Shown here piece after piece: positions 45,923-55,894 of a stretch of DNA of 64,000 nucleotides. Within the stretch, counting starts at the first letter, position 1. Every line of letters begins with the position of its first letter. The stretch spans positions 2,502,392-2,566,391 of the forward strand of contig NZ_JH594596.1 of assembly GCF_000243215.1 (NCBI RefSeq), in the 5' to 3' direction. The translations under genes were made by a program, and so were the position numbers. This DNA is from Odoribacter laneus YIT 12061. Lineage in GTDB: Bacteria > Bacteroidota > Bacteroidia > Bacteroidales > Marinifilaceae. The notes under the pieces are model-generated. The model ran no database searches. It was not told the DNA's origin and was given only the letters and a program-made list of their open reading frames with translations.

Positions 45923-47308
45923 ATGACAACCGTCTTTGTATTACGCCTATTCAGGATTTTTTTTCTTTGTTTATCCTGTTGTTATGTCTCCGAAATTGCT
46001 GCTCAGACGGATACAACAGCCCGATTGGTGAATTTACAGCAACAATTACCCAGTAACGATACCTGGTGGCAATTGTTTGGCGACAAGATGTTGGATTCAC
46101 TTATTCCACAAGCCATAAACAACAATTACAATTTACTCAATGCCATTAAAAACATTGAATTAGCAAAAGCCCGGATGCGTATTCAACAAAGTGCCTGGTA
46201 TCCGGAGCTTAGTTTTTCGAGTTCTTATACTCCCGAAAAAAATAGTTTAGGGATTGAACACATCAACGAACGAAATTACATCGGTCAGGCTGCTTTAAAC
46301 ATGAGTTGGGAGATCGATGTCTTCGGAAGCATACGCAAAAATGTCAAATCGCAAAGAGAATATTACTATGCTTCCCAAGAAGATTACCGGGGTGTCATGG
46401 TCTCTTTAATTGCTCAGTTAGCCTCTACGTATATCAATTTACGCACCTATCAAACCCAGTTGGAAGTAGCCCGGCAGAATCTGGCTTCTCAAAAACAAAT
46501 AGTAGACCTCACCACTACCCGGTTCAATACCGGTTTAGCTTCCCGCTTAGACGTTTCTCAAGCTCAAAGTTTATATTTACAAACCCAAGCCGCTATCCCC
46601 GGAATAGAAGCTGCCATTTACAGTCAAATCAATAGCCTTTGCGTACTGACAGGGGAATATTCCGACAGCTTGAAGCGGCAATTGTTCCGAATACGCCCTT
46701 TACCTACGAATGCGAATATAAGAGTCGCCGGCATTCCGGCAGAACTCATCCGCCGCCGGCCCGATATTCGTTCGGCAGAAAGAACCATGGACGCTTTGGC
46801 TGCCGCTGTCGGAGCCTCCCGTTCCGACTGGTATCCTAAATTTTACCTTACAGGATCATTCGGCTTCGGGTCCGACAAATTTGAACATTTCTTTCGCAAA
46901 GAAAATATGGACTGGCAGATCAGCCCGGCCATCAAATGGACATTTTTTAGCGGCAGACGACTTGTAGAGACAACACGTACAGCACAGTTACAACTGGAAG
47001 AAGGAATAAACGACTACAACAATACCGTCCTTTCTGCCTTACAGGAAATAGACGACGCCCTGATGTCCTATAATAAATCCCAACAGCAATTGCAAGCAGA
47101 CCGGGAGGCTTACCAACAAGCCCAGGAGACACTTTCTCTCGCCGTAGAACTTTACCGGCAAGGACTTTCCGATTATCAAAATGTCCTGAATTCCCAAAGA
47201 GATGTTTTCAATTACCAAAATGCACTTGTCACTGCAGAAAGCAATACTTTACTCTATCTGATACAATTATACAAAGCCCTGGGAGGAGGATGGGAAGAGA
47301 ACAATTAA
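45923..47308 (+). CDS. RND efflux outer-membrane factor, TolC family (system 2)
   Basis: A 461-residue protein. The signal peptide ends near EIAAQ. No clear lipobox is placed as in system 1, although a CC pair is present at 17-18. WWQLFGDKMLDSLIPQAINNNYNLLNAIKNI and ELIRRRPDIRSAERTM are TolC-family landmarks. It is first gene of efflux system 2; the adaptor follows after 10 bases. A near-consensus -7 box (TATAGTTG) lies about 35 bases upstream. Confidence 0.92.
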   Translation: MTTVFVLRLFRIFFLCLSCCYVSEIAAQTDTTARLVNLQQQLPSNDTWWQLFGDKMLDSLIPQAINNNYNLLNAIKNIELAKARMRIQQSAWYPELSFSSSYTPEKNSLGIEHINERNYIGQAALNMSWEIDVFGSIRKNVKSQREYYYASQEDYRGVMVSLIAQLASTYINLRTYQTQLEVARQNLASQKQIVDLTTTRFNTGLASRLDVSQAQSLYLQTQAAIPGIEAAIYSQINSLCVLTGEYSDSLKRQLFRIRPLPTNANIRVAGIPAELIRRRPDIRSAERTMDALAAAVGASRSDWYPKFYLTGSFGFGSDKFEHFFRKENMDWQISPAIKWTFFSGRRLVETTRTAQLQLEEGINDYNNTVLSALQEIDDALMSYNKSQQQLQADREAYQQAQETLSLAVELYRQGLSDYQNVLNSQRDVFNYQNALVTAESNTLLYLIQLYKALGGGWEENN

Positions 47309-47318
47309 AAAAGAACAT

Positions 47319-48464
47319 ATGAAAAAAAGCATTTATACGAAAAAAGGAATATATTTATTTCTTCTCCTGGCATTTCTGGCAGGAGGATGTCGGAAAGAAC
47401 AGGGGAAGAAAGAACAAGCTCAAAAAGCGGCCCCTGTTCCTGAAATTCTGGTAAATACGCCGGAAGAAGAAAATGTGACCTATACTTATGAGTATCCGGC
47501 CTACCTGGAAGCAGAACAAACCGTTAACTTAGTAGCCCGGGTTTCCGGCTTTTTGGAAAAAATCCTCTATACGCCCGGACAATTGGTCAAAGCCGGCCAA
47601 TTATTATTTGTCATTGAACCCAAACCTTATATCGATCAGGTAAAAGCGGCGGAATCTCAGGTAAAAAGTGCAGAAGCCCAATTAGCTTATGCAAAAGCTT
47701 CCTACGAAAGGATGAAAGAAGCCGTACAAACAAAAGCAATCAGTGAAATCGATTATCTGCAGGCCCAGTCCACCTATAATTCGGCACTGGCCAGCCTGGA
47801 TAATGCCAGGGCCCAGTTGAATACGGCCCGTATCAATTTAAATTATTGTTATATTAAAGCTCCTTTTGACGGACGCGTCAGCCGCAATTTGGTCGATCAG
47901 GCAAATTTTGTTGCAGGATCCGTACAACCGACCACATTGGCCACAACCTATAAAGACAAACGCATGTATGTTTACTTCAATATGGCCTATGCTGAATACC
48001 AGAACTTGCCTCCGGTAAAGGCAAATTTATCCCCCAACGACCCGCTTCGTTTTCTGACGGTCACAGATGCCGCTGACCCGCATCGGCAATGGAAAGGCGA
48101 ACTCGATTACACTTCGCCCAATGTGGATTTACAAACGGGAACTGTCAATATAAGAGCAATTATCGAAAATCCACACGAAGAACTACTCAGCGGCATGTAC
48201 GTCACCATTTCCGTTCCTTACCGAAATGTCAAAGATGCTCTCTTAATTCCGGAATCCTCCATCGGGACGAATCAAACCGGACGTTTTGTTTACATTATAG
48301 ACCGGGATAACCGCGTTGAACTAAAACCGGTGACAGTCGGGGTACTCGAATCCGATGGAATGCGGCAAATCATCAGTGGCATACGCCGGGACGACCGCTA
48401 TGTAGTAGAAGCCCTCATGAGCGTCCGCCCCGGTATGTCTGTCAAACCCGTTACCCGGAAATAA
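47319..48464 (+). CDS. RND periplasmic adaptor (membrane-fusion protein), system 2
   Basis: A 381-residue lipoprotein (LAGGC, Cys24). ARVSGFLEKILYTPGQLVKAGQLLFVIEP and YIKAPFDGRVSRNLVDQANFV are the two lipoyl halves. A helical hairpin and beta-barrel complete the fold. The gene ends one base from the stop of a convergent MG2/plug gene that separates it from its pump gene at 51383. Confidence 0.92.
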   Translation: MKKSIYTKKGIYLFLLLAFLAGGCRKEQGKKEQAQKAAPVPEILVNTPEEENVTYTYEYPAYLEAEQTVNLVARVSGFLEKILYTPGQLVKAGQLLFVIEPKPYIDQVKAAESQVKSAEAQLAYAKASYERMKEAVQTKAISEIDYLQAQSTYNSALASLDNARAQLNTARINLNYCYIKAPFDGRVSRNLVDQANFVAGSVQPTTLATTYKDKRMYVYFNMAYAEYQNLPPVKANLSPNDPLRFLTVTDAADPHRQWKGELDYTSPNVDLQTGTVNIRAIIENPHEELLSGMYVTISVPYRNVKDALLIPESSIGTNQTGRFVYIIDRDNRVELKPVTVGVLESDGMRQIISGIRRDDRYVVEALMSVRPGMSVKPVTRK

Positions 48465-48465
48465 A

Positions 48466-51156
48466 TTACTCCATATAAATTTTTCCGTCTGTACGGATTA
48501 ATTTGCCGTCAGCGGTAACCCCCTCTATCACTACAGAGTAAGTGGAATAACCATCCGCCGTATAAAAATCGATGTCGGCCCGTCCTTTATCCGAAAGTTT
48601 TACGTCCGGCTTCCAGAATAAAGTCGTACGCAAATCCGGTTTTCCATTTTCTTTTTCTTTCGCCAATTCATATTTGGGGGAGTAAAATTCCACAGGTTTT
48701 TGATACCCTAAAGGGGTAATCTGTTTTACATTATATTGTACTTTATCATCTACCATTTCATCTATTTTTTTCCGTGTAATTACAATCATCCCTGATTTCC
48801 CCAAACGATAAGCTCCCTTTCCCCCGCCTACTTTGATAACTTCGATCCGGGCGATATCCTGCATATTCACACTCTCAAACGGATTATAATAAGGATCCGC
48901 ATAGCTTTGATCATCTATTTCCATTCCATCGATAACCACCAGCGGAGGTATATAACTATCGTAAATGGAAGTAGGAGTACGAATATAGATTTTCCCATCC
49001 ACGCCGACCCGAACTCCTGGTACCCGCATTAATACCTCTTCTACCCGCGTAGCTCCCATTTCTTCTATGTCTTTCGCATTAAAAGTAGAGGTAGCCAAAA
49101 TTTCGTTGATCTGAATTTCCTGCTTTTCCTTGTATACACCCCTCACCGTTACCTCATCCAGATAAATCATCCGCATTCCATTCTCATAAGTATACTTTCG
49201 ATCTGCTTTTTCTACAGCTCCCGGCATTACTTCTTCTTTCATTTCGGTATAGGTCGGAACAGGCATTACCACAGCTGGAAAAGAATCGGGGTATACGATC
49301 AATTCGACCCCAGGTTTCCCTTTTGTCGTCAGAGCCTGAAGGATTATCTCAGTGCTATCCGGAAATTCAAATCCATTGATCTGAAATTTTCCATTTTCAT
49401 CGGTCTCCACCAGATTCAAATAATTTGCTTGCATGGACATAGCCGATACTTTCCCTTTTTTCATAGGTTTACTCTTAAACAAACCGATTGTACGAACTTC
49501 TCCTGTAATCTCCTGACCTATTTCCAAAGAAGAAGAAGGCAGTTGGAATTTTCCCCGAATCACTTCCGGGATCCGGTAACGTCTCCATCCCTGCGTCAAC
49601 ATCAACACGTCGAGGGCAGCTCTGGCCTTTCGGTTATCTTTTTGCAGATAAAAAGCCGGATCCTCTATATTTCCCTTCAACTCAGAAGTAAGTAAGAGGT
49701 TACTCAATAGGGTGTAATTCGTATCTACAATTACATCCCTGTCATCCGTAACTGCTATTGAAAAATTACCCGTTAAAGGACGTTTTTCCGAATCTGTTGC
49801 CCGAATATGAGCTTTTACATGTTCCCGGCTTCCATAAGAAGGGGAATCCGTTTTATAGGTAACCACCGCCTGATCATCATTCAAACAAAAAATCAAGCGT
49901 TCGCTCAAAGGATTCATTTCAGTATCCAATAAGACAAATTGCACAATTCCGGAAGGAAAACTCTTTTCATCGAATGAGATAAAATCATCCGAAAAATCCC
50001 AAGGCTTTGCATATTTTACCTCTCCTCTCGAATGGGCAAGCAAAAAAAGGGATTTCGTATCCTTTATATCTGCCGATTTTAAAACAGAAACCAAGAATTT
50101 TCCTTTTTTCCAACGGTTTATTCTGAGAGAATACATCTCCTTTCGGGCTTGCGGAAGCTCAAATCGTTTGGATTGGCCCCGCTTGTCTTTACAAACCGCA
50201 TAATAGCTTTTCCCCGATTCCGGAGAAAACAAAAACGATCCCATGCCTTTGTGAAATGTATGAGCGGAAACGACTAAATTATCGTCCTGATCGAAAACAT
50301 CCACCGAAACTTCTTCTGATATTCCCTCATTATTCAAAGCTTTAAATCCAACCTGGCAGGCAGTCCCTTCCAGCAAATATCCCCCTTCCGGAAAAAAAGA
50401 CACGTCAAAATCCTGTTGTCCGCGGGGAATAACGATAAACTGATGATAATTCCCGGCCTCAATATAGAAGTGATTACTCTTTTCTTCCCCGGGCAATCTG
50501 AAATTAATTTTAGCCACACTATCCCGAGCAACCCAAGTATAATCCAATTTTTCCCGATTCAGCCATATAGAGAGCTGGGTGGGAGACAATTTACATTTTT
50601 TCCGCAAATCCACAAGTGAAATCCGGGCTTCCCGCTTCCCTTTAGCGTCCGGAGGTAAAAATTCCGCATTCGCCCGCATTTGTAACTCCAAAGGATTACT
50701 GATATAAATATTCTTTCTAAAAAAATATTCCTCTCCCAAACTACACATATAATTCGTATAAGCCCGGACGACATAATTTCCTCCTGCTAAATTTTCCGGC
50801 AAACTCATACTCCCATAATATAAACTATCCACCGGCCGGATTTTGATCCGGGAAACCACTGAATCCACAGGATTAATGAGTTCTACATACACATAACGAC
50901 TGGCTGTCTCCGGCAAATGAGAAAAAGCATCTACCAAATAAATACGGAACCAAATTTTCTCCCCGGATACATAATGGGATTTATCCATATGAAGATGGAT
51001 TTTTTCCTGAGGGTATGTCATACGTTGCCGATAAAAATTACCGGCAATGGAATCTACCGAAAGAAACGGCTTCCCTTGTGCGAAAACTGCCATTCCGCTT
51101 AATAAGCACATCCCTATAATGCCTATTCTGATTAATTTTTGAAAATTCCTGGTCAT
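48466..51156 (-). CDS. MG2-like protein with C-terminal TonB-receptor plug domain, no barrel
   Basis: An 896-residue secreted protein (signal ...LLSGMAVFAQ). Residues 45-150 are macroglobulin-like (EKIHLHMDKSHYVSGEKIWF), then repeated beta domains, then a plug from about 690 (LDEVTVRGVYKEKQEIQINE, VEEVLMRVPGVRVGVDGKIY, IPPLVVIDGMEID). There is no transmembrane barrel after the plug. Such proteins are common in Bacteroidetes, and their role is unknown; they may help at the outer membrane or act in peptide handling. It sits on the opposite strand inside efflux system 2. Confidence 0.85.
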   Translation of the reverse strand: MTRNFQKLIRIGIIGMCLLSGMAVFAQGKPFLSVDSIAGNFYRQRMTYPQEKIHLHMDKSHYVSGEKIWFRIYLVDAFSHLPETASRYVYVELINPVDSVVSRIKIRPVDSLYYGSMSLPENLAGGNYVVRAYTNYMCSLGEEYFFRKNIYISNPLELQMRANAEFLPPDAKGKREARISLVDLRKKCKLSPTQLSIWLNREKLDYTWVARDSVAKINFRLPGEEKSNHFYIEAGNYHQFIVIPRGQQDFDVSFFPEGGYLLEGTACQVGFKALNNEGISEEVSVDVFDQDDNLVVSAHTFHKGMGSFLFSPESGKSYYAVCKDKRGQSKRFELPQARKEMYSLRINRWKKGKFLVSVLKSADIKDTKSLFLLAHSRGEVKYAKPWDFSDDFISFDEKSFPSGIVQFVLLDTEMNPLSERLIFCLNDDQAVVTYKTDSPSYGSREHVKAHIRATDSEKRPLTGNFSIAVTDDRDVIVDTNYTLLSNLLLTSELKGNIEDPAFYLQKDNRKARAALDVLMLTQGWRRYRIPEVIRGKFQLPSSSLEIGQEITGEVRTIGLFKSKPMKKGKVSAMSMQANYLNLVETDENGKFQINGFEFPDSTEIILQALTTKGKPGVELIVYPDSFPAVVMPVPTYTEMKEEVMPGAVEKADRKYTYENGMRMIYLDEVTVRGVYKEKQEIQINEILATSTFNAKDIEEMGATRVEEVLMRVPGVRVGVDGKIYIRTPTSIYDSYIPPLVVIDGMEIDDQSYADPYYNPFESVNMQDIARIEVIKVGGGKGAYRLGKSGMIVITRKKIDEMVDDKVQYNVKQITPLGYQKPVEFYSPKYELAKEKENGKPDLRTTLFWKPDVKLSDKGRADIDFYTADGYSTYSVVIEGVTADGKLIRTDGKIYME

Positions 51157-51382
51157 ATTTCTACGTTTTAATGCGAATATATTATGCTTCCGACCACGTT
51201 CCCTCTTATTTTTAATTCATCAAAAAAGATGCCATGATCTGGAAAAACTTTTAAATTTAAAACATTATAAAGGATATAAACGTGAAATTCAAGAGTGAAA
51301 CCCGACAGCACAGGTCTACGTATAGGTATTGAATTAACGTGGGGAGCGTTAATGCTGAATTGTTAACCTCTAATCATTCACC

Positions 51383-54300
51383 ATGATCAGTACCTTCTTT
51401 ATCAACCGTCCGATATTTGCCACCGTTTTATCTATCTTAATTGTTATTGCCGGCTTTGTATCCCTGCAAAACCTGCCTGTAGAAGAATATCCGACCATCA
51501 CTCCGCCTACCGTAGTTGTTCGGGCCAGTTATCCGGGAGCAAACGCTACGACCATTGCCGACATGATTGCCACTCCTATTGAGCAGCAAGTCAACGGTGT
51601 GGAAGGAATGCTCTATATGTCGTCTACCTCTTCCAGTACAGGGACTTATCAACTCACCATTACTTTTGAAGTCGGCACCGATCTGGATATGGCCACCGTT
51701 TTAGTCGAAAACCGGGTGAATGCAGCTCTCCCGACTCTTCCGCAGGAAGTGACGAAAATAGGGGTTACCACTACGAAAGAATCGACCAATGTAGTCATGT
51801 TTCTCTCTTTAACGTCCGATTCTCCGGACTACGATGCCCTTTATCTTTCCAACTATGCCTCTTTGAATATTACTAACGAACTGAGCCGGGTAAAAGGGGT
51901 CGGAAATGTAGGTTTGTTCGGTATGGGCGACTACAGTATGCGTATTTGGCTCGAACCGGACATATTGACGATACGGGGCATCACCCCAGCAGACGTCATC
52001 TCAGCAATCGAAAGTCAGAACATACAAGTAGCGGCAGGAAGCGTGGGAGCAGAACCGCTCGCCCGCAAAGAAGCCTATCAATATACCTTGGAAACACAAG
52101 GGTTACTGGTCAACGAAAAAGAATTCGGGAATATCATTATTAAAGCCCTTCCGGATGGAAAATACCTTCGCATCCGGGACGTCGCAAAAGTCGAAATCGG
52201 ACGGGAAAGTTACAGTACGACCGCTACCTTAAAAGGAGGACCTGTCGCCGCCATAGCCGTCTATCAATTACCGGGTGCAAATGCCCTGGACGTTTCCCAA
52301 CGGATAAAAAAAGAAATGAACAAGCTGGCCTCTTATTTTCCCCAAGGAGTCCATTATAATATAACACTGGATACGACAGAATTTATACGGGCGTCTATCT
52401 CCGGTATTTACAGTACTCTGATCACTGCTTTTATACTGGTATTACTAGTCATCCTTATTTTCTTACAAAACTGGAGAGCGATGCTTATTCCACTGGTCAC
52501 GATTCCGGTATCCTTAATTGGAACTTTCACTTTTATGGACTTACTTGGTTTTTCTATCAATACGCTGACCTTATTTGGCCTAGTACTTGCTATCGGATTG
52601 GTCGTGGACGATGCAATTGTCATCGTAGAAAATAGTTACCGACTTATCGAAACCGGCAAATACAAAACCGTAAAAGAAGCTGTTATACAAGCAATGAATG
52701 AAGTTTCCGGTGCCATTATCGGAATTGTGTTGGTTTTATTAGCTGTGTTTATCCCGACCGCGTTTATCGGAGGAATTACCGGACAATTATACAAGCAATT
52801 CGCCCTCACCATAGCCGTTGCTACAGTTATCAGTGGTTTTAATGCCCTCACCCTCAGTCCTGCGCTTTGTGCTCTCTTTTTAAAACCCAAACAACCGACC
52901 CGGTTCTTTTTATTCAAAGCATTCAATCGATTTTTCGACAAAACGACAAAGGGATATACCTGGGTAATTACTGGTTTTATGCGTAAATCCATACTTACCC
53001 TCCTCGTATTTGTTGCAATTTCTTTTTTCGCTTTTTGGGGATTTCTGAAATGGCCCCGGACGTTCCTGCCGCAGGAAGACCAAGGTTATTTTATGGCATT
53101 TATGCAATTGACGAATGGAGCTTCTTCTTCCCAAACTGAAACGGCCATTCAAAAAGCCACAGCTATTTTAAATCATATCGAAGGGATAGAAACTTATATT
53201 ACGATCAATGGTTTCTCTGTCATGAGCGGAGCCAATACCTCTAATGCCGCCACATTATTCGTGATGCTAAAAAACTGGGACGAACGCAAAGCTCCCGGTC
53301 TCAGTGCACAAGCTATCGTCGACAAATTCAACGAAATGGCGTATTTTGAAATCCCGGAAGCCCAGGCTTTTGCCGTCCTTCCCCCAGCCATTCCCGGTTT
53401 GGGCGAAAGCAGCGGTTTCGAAGTAATGTTGGAAGACATTAATAATTACGGTCCTCAAGAACTGGAAAAGATGACCGACGAATTAATGATGGCGGGAAAT
53501 CAAACCCCCGGACTTTCCACTGTTCAATCGATGTTCAGTGCAAGCGTACCTCAATATTTTCTCAATATCGACCGGAATAAAGTAGAAATGATGCAAGTGT
53601 CATTGGGAGAAGTTTTCAACACACTGACCGTTTTTCTAGGTTCTTCTTATGTCAATAACTTTGTTAAATTCGGTCGTACCTATCAGGTCAATGTAGAAGG
53701 CGACCCCAACAGCCGAGCCGTCATCGAAGATGTAAGCCGGCTGAATGTTCGGAATGCGAAGGGAGATATGATCCCTTTTTCAGCTTTTACAACTATCGAA
53801 AGCCAGTTGGGACCAGAAAACCTTACCAAATACAACACTTACCTTTCAGCTCTTATTTCTGGATCGGCAGCTCCCGGTTACAGCTCCGGACAAGCCTTGG
53901 AAATTATGGGTAAATTAATTAAAGAAAAAACGGGCCGTTCTTTTGGTTACGAGTGGACTTCCATGGCTTATCAGGAAGAAAACTCTTCTTCTGCGACCTC
54001 TTTGGTTTTTATTTTAGCCATCCTTGTCGCTTATCTTATCTTAGCCGCTCAATATGAAAGCTGGACCAATCCGGTTGCTGTGATCATGGGATTACCTATC
54101 GCTTTATTAGGAGTAGTCATCGGAGTTATGGTTATGAATTTGCCTGTCAGCGTTTACACTCAAATCGGAATTGTTCTCTTAATAGCCCTGGCAGCTAAAA
54201 ATGCCATTCTAATTGTAGAATTTGCCCGGGATTATCATGCTTCCGGCAAATCCATTACAGAAGCTGCTCTCGAAGGGGGACGGGTACGTTTACGTCCTAT

Positions 54301-54559
54301 TTTGATGACCTCTTTTGCTTTTATCTTGGGAACATTACCGCTGGTCATCTCCACCGGAGCAGGAGCCGCCAGCAGAATTTCCCTGGGAATCGCTGTTTTC
54401 GCAGGAATGTTGATGAGTTCTTTAGTAGGCACACTTTTCATTCCTAATTTCTACAAACTCATGCAAGAAATTCAAGAAAAATTTAGCCGGAAAAAGAAAG
54501 ATACAACAGAAAACTTACCGGTTATCTACGAAGAAAATCTACCTGCTGAGATCAAATAA
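51383..54559 (+). CDS. RND efflux pump permease, HAE-1/AcrB type (system 2)
   Basis: 1058 residues. It opens [20 protein letters not shown]. Proton-relay residues are in [20 protein letters not shown] and [20 protein letters not shown]. It is close in form to the pump of system 1, so the two probably arose by duplication, but substrates may differ. Its duct and adaptor genes are on the same strand at 45923-48464, separated by a 2.7 kb inverted gene, so a separate promoter is needed. Confidence 0.95.
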   Translation: MISTFFINRPIFATVLSILIVIAGFVSLQNLPVEEYPTITPPTVVVRASYPGANATTIADMIATPIEQQVNGVEGMLYMSSTSSSTGTYQLTITFEVGTDLDMATVLVENRVNAALPTLPQEVTKIGVTTTKESTNVVMFLSLTSDSPDYDALYLSNYASLNITNELSRVKGVGNVGLFGMGDYSMRIWLEPDILTIRGITPADVISAIESQNIQVAAGSVGAEPLARKEAYQYTLETQGLLVNEKEFGNIIIKALPDGKYLRIRDVAKVEIGRESYSTTATLKGGPVAAIAVYQLPGANALDVSQRIKKEMNKLASYFPQGVHYNITLDTTEFIRASISGIYSTLITAFILVLLVILIFLQNWRAMLIPLVTIPVSLIGTFTFMDLLGFSINTLTLFGLVLAIGLVVDDAIVIVENSYRLIETGKYKTVKEAVIQAMNEVSGAIIGIVLVLLAVFIPTAFIGGITGQLYKQFALTIAVATVISGFNALTLSPALCALFLKPKQPTRFFLFKAFNRFFDKTTKGYTWVITGFMRKSILTLLVFVAISFFAFWGFLKWPRTFLPQEDQGYFMAFMQLTNGASSSQTETAIQKATAILNHIEGIETYITINGFSVMSGANTSNAATLFVMLKNWDERKAPGLSAQAIVDKFNEMAYFEIPEAQAFAVLPPAIPGLGESSGFEVMLEDINNYGPQELEKMTDELMMAGNQTPGLSTVQSMFSASVPQYFLNIDRNKVEMMQVSLGEVFNTLTVFLGSSYVNNFVKFGRTYQVNVEGDPNSRAVIEDVSRLNVRNAKGDMIPFSAFTTIESQLGPENLTKYNTYLSALISGSAAPGYSSGQALEIMGKLIKEKTGRSFGYEWTSMAYQEENSSSATSLVFILAILVAYLILAAQYESWTNPVAVIMGLPIALLGVVIGVMVMNLPVSVYTQIGIVLLIALAAKNAILIVEFARDYHASGKSITEAALEGGRVRLRPILMTSFAFILGTLPLVISTGAGAASRISLGIAVFAGMLMSSLVGTLFIPNFYKLMQEIQEKFSRKKKDTTENLPVIYEENLPAEIK

Positions 54560-54878
54560 TTTTCCCGTCAATGGCGGATCCGGACTTTCCCAAATCCTGT
54601 TTCGTTTCGCAAGGAGAGGAGTATATTTTGCGGAAAAACAATCTTCCCTCTCCTCCCCTTACATTATCCTTGTTTTTTTCTCTAAATTTCGGTAAGCGCG
54701 CCCTGAAGAAACCGGAAAACAAAAAACTTCGGAAAACCAGCTTGAAAACAAAAAGTAAATTTTTAAAGTAAACCAATGTTTTTTTATTTTTGGTGTAATA
54801 AAATTCCTCTTCATTCGTCTTTAAAGAAACGAACATTCACAACAGATCCGAAATTGGTAATTCTACAGGCTGAAAAGA
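54560..54878. other. Intergenic region of 319 bases before the ECF sigma operon
   Basis: It holds the sigma operon's -7 box and, after the pump gene, a weak stem GGAGAGG...CCTCTCC (54613-54653) that might end that transcript. No gene is seen. Confidence 0.4.
54785..54792 (+). promoter_or_regulatory. -7 box (TATTTTTG) of the ECF sigma operon
   Basis: An exact TAnnTTTG match about 86 bases upstream of the ATG at 54879. No separate ECF-type -35/-10 pair was identified. Confidence 0.45.
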
Positions 54879-55391
54879 ATGACTGAACACGAGTTTAACG
54901 AATCTATTCTGCCGCTGGCCCAGCATATTTACGACTTTGCGGCAAACCTGACGGGTAACCGTACAGATGCGGCAGATATCACTCAAGATGTCCTGTTCAA
55001 ATTATGGAATAGCCGGAATGAGCTATCCAAAATTAAAAATCTTCGGGCCTGGGCATTGAAAATTACCCGGAATTTGTATTACGACACGGTAAAAAAATAC
55101 AAACCTCTCTACAATGAAGCACAAATGTTTCTGCACGAACAAGGCGCTTCCGATTTGATGACGACAATCGACAATCAGGAAACAGCAGCACTTGTCAGGC
55201 AAATTATTGAAACCTTACCGGACACGCAAAGAGAAGTTATCCTGCTCCGGGAAGTGGAAGAACTGGAATACGACGAAATCGCCCAAATCACCGGTTTAGG
55301 TTTAAACAATATCCGGACCATTCTCTCCAGAGCCCGCAGCAGAGTAAAAGAACTACTGGTCAAAAAATACAAAATTTCGAAATACGACTGA
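54879..55391 (+). CDS. ECF-family RNA polymerase sigma factor
   Basis: A 170-residue protein. Sigma2 region: ADITQDVLFKLWNSRNELSKIKNLRAWALKITRNLYYD. Sigma4 region: LPDTQREVILLREVEELEYDEIAQITGLGLNNIRTILSRARSRVKELL. Both are complete. It is first gene of a three-gene operon; the second encodes a one-TM protein probably acting as its anti-sigma factor. It likely responds to an envelope signal. Confidence 0.94.
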   Translation: MTEHEFNESILPLAQHIYDFAANLTGNRTDAADITQDVLFKLWNSRNELSKIKNLRAWALKITRNLYYDTVKKYKPLYNEAQMFLHEQGASDLMTTIDNQETAALVRQIIETLPDTQREVILLREVEELEYDEIAQITGLGLNNIRTILSRARSRVKELLVKKYKISKYD

Positions 55392-55418
55392 TTAAAAATT
55401 TATCCAAATAGTGGAAAG

Positions 55419-55853
55419 ATGGAGAAAACAGAAGAAATTATAAAACGCTATTACCGGGGAGAAACCAGCATTGAAGAGGAGAAATTTCTCAGAGCACAAT
55501 ACCGATCCGGACATTTAAAAGAAGATCCTTTTTTGTCCCTTTCGTATCCCTCCCTTCCTCTGCCTTCCGAATTAAATGAAAAAATCCGGCAGGCTATACG
55601 GCAGCAAAAGAAATGCGCCCTTCGCCGGATATACATTACCGTAGGGAGTATTGCTGCCATCGCAATCTTATTGCTTTCTCTCAAAGGAATATTTCCTGCC
55701 TACAAAGGGAAAACGTTGCAACTTTCCGATAATATGAAACGGGAACGTTTCGAAGATGCGCTCCGGGTGATCGGTAATGTATTGGAAAAGCCGGCTCCTT
55801 CTCAAGAAAAGGTCTTATACGAAGACAAAAATCTAATTATTGCCATTGAATAA
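55419..55853 (+). CDS. One-TM protein, probable anti-sigma factor
   Basis: A 144-residue protein. It starts MEKTEEIIKRYYRGETSIEEEKFL, typical of the cytoplasmic zinc-less anti-sigma segment in Bacteroidetes. A TM helix at about 68-88 (RIYITVGSIAAIAILLLSLKGI) and a short periplasmic tail follow. It starts 27 bases after the sigma gene. The function is inferred from position and topology. Confidence 0.7.
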   Translation: MEKTEEIIKRYYRGETSIEEEKFLRAQYRSGHLKEDPFLSLSYPSLPLPSELNEKIRQAIRQQKKCALRRIYITVGSIAAIAILLLSLKGIFPAYKGKTLQLSDNMKRERFEDALRVIGNVLEKPAPSQEKVLYEDKNLIIAIE

Positions 55854-55894
55854 AATAACAATTTCAAGTATAATTTATATAAATCAGAAGGGTT

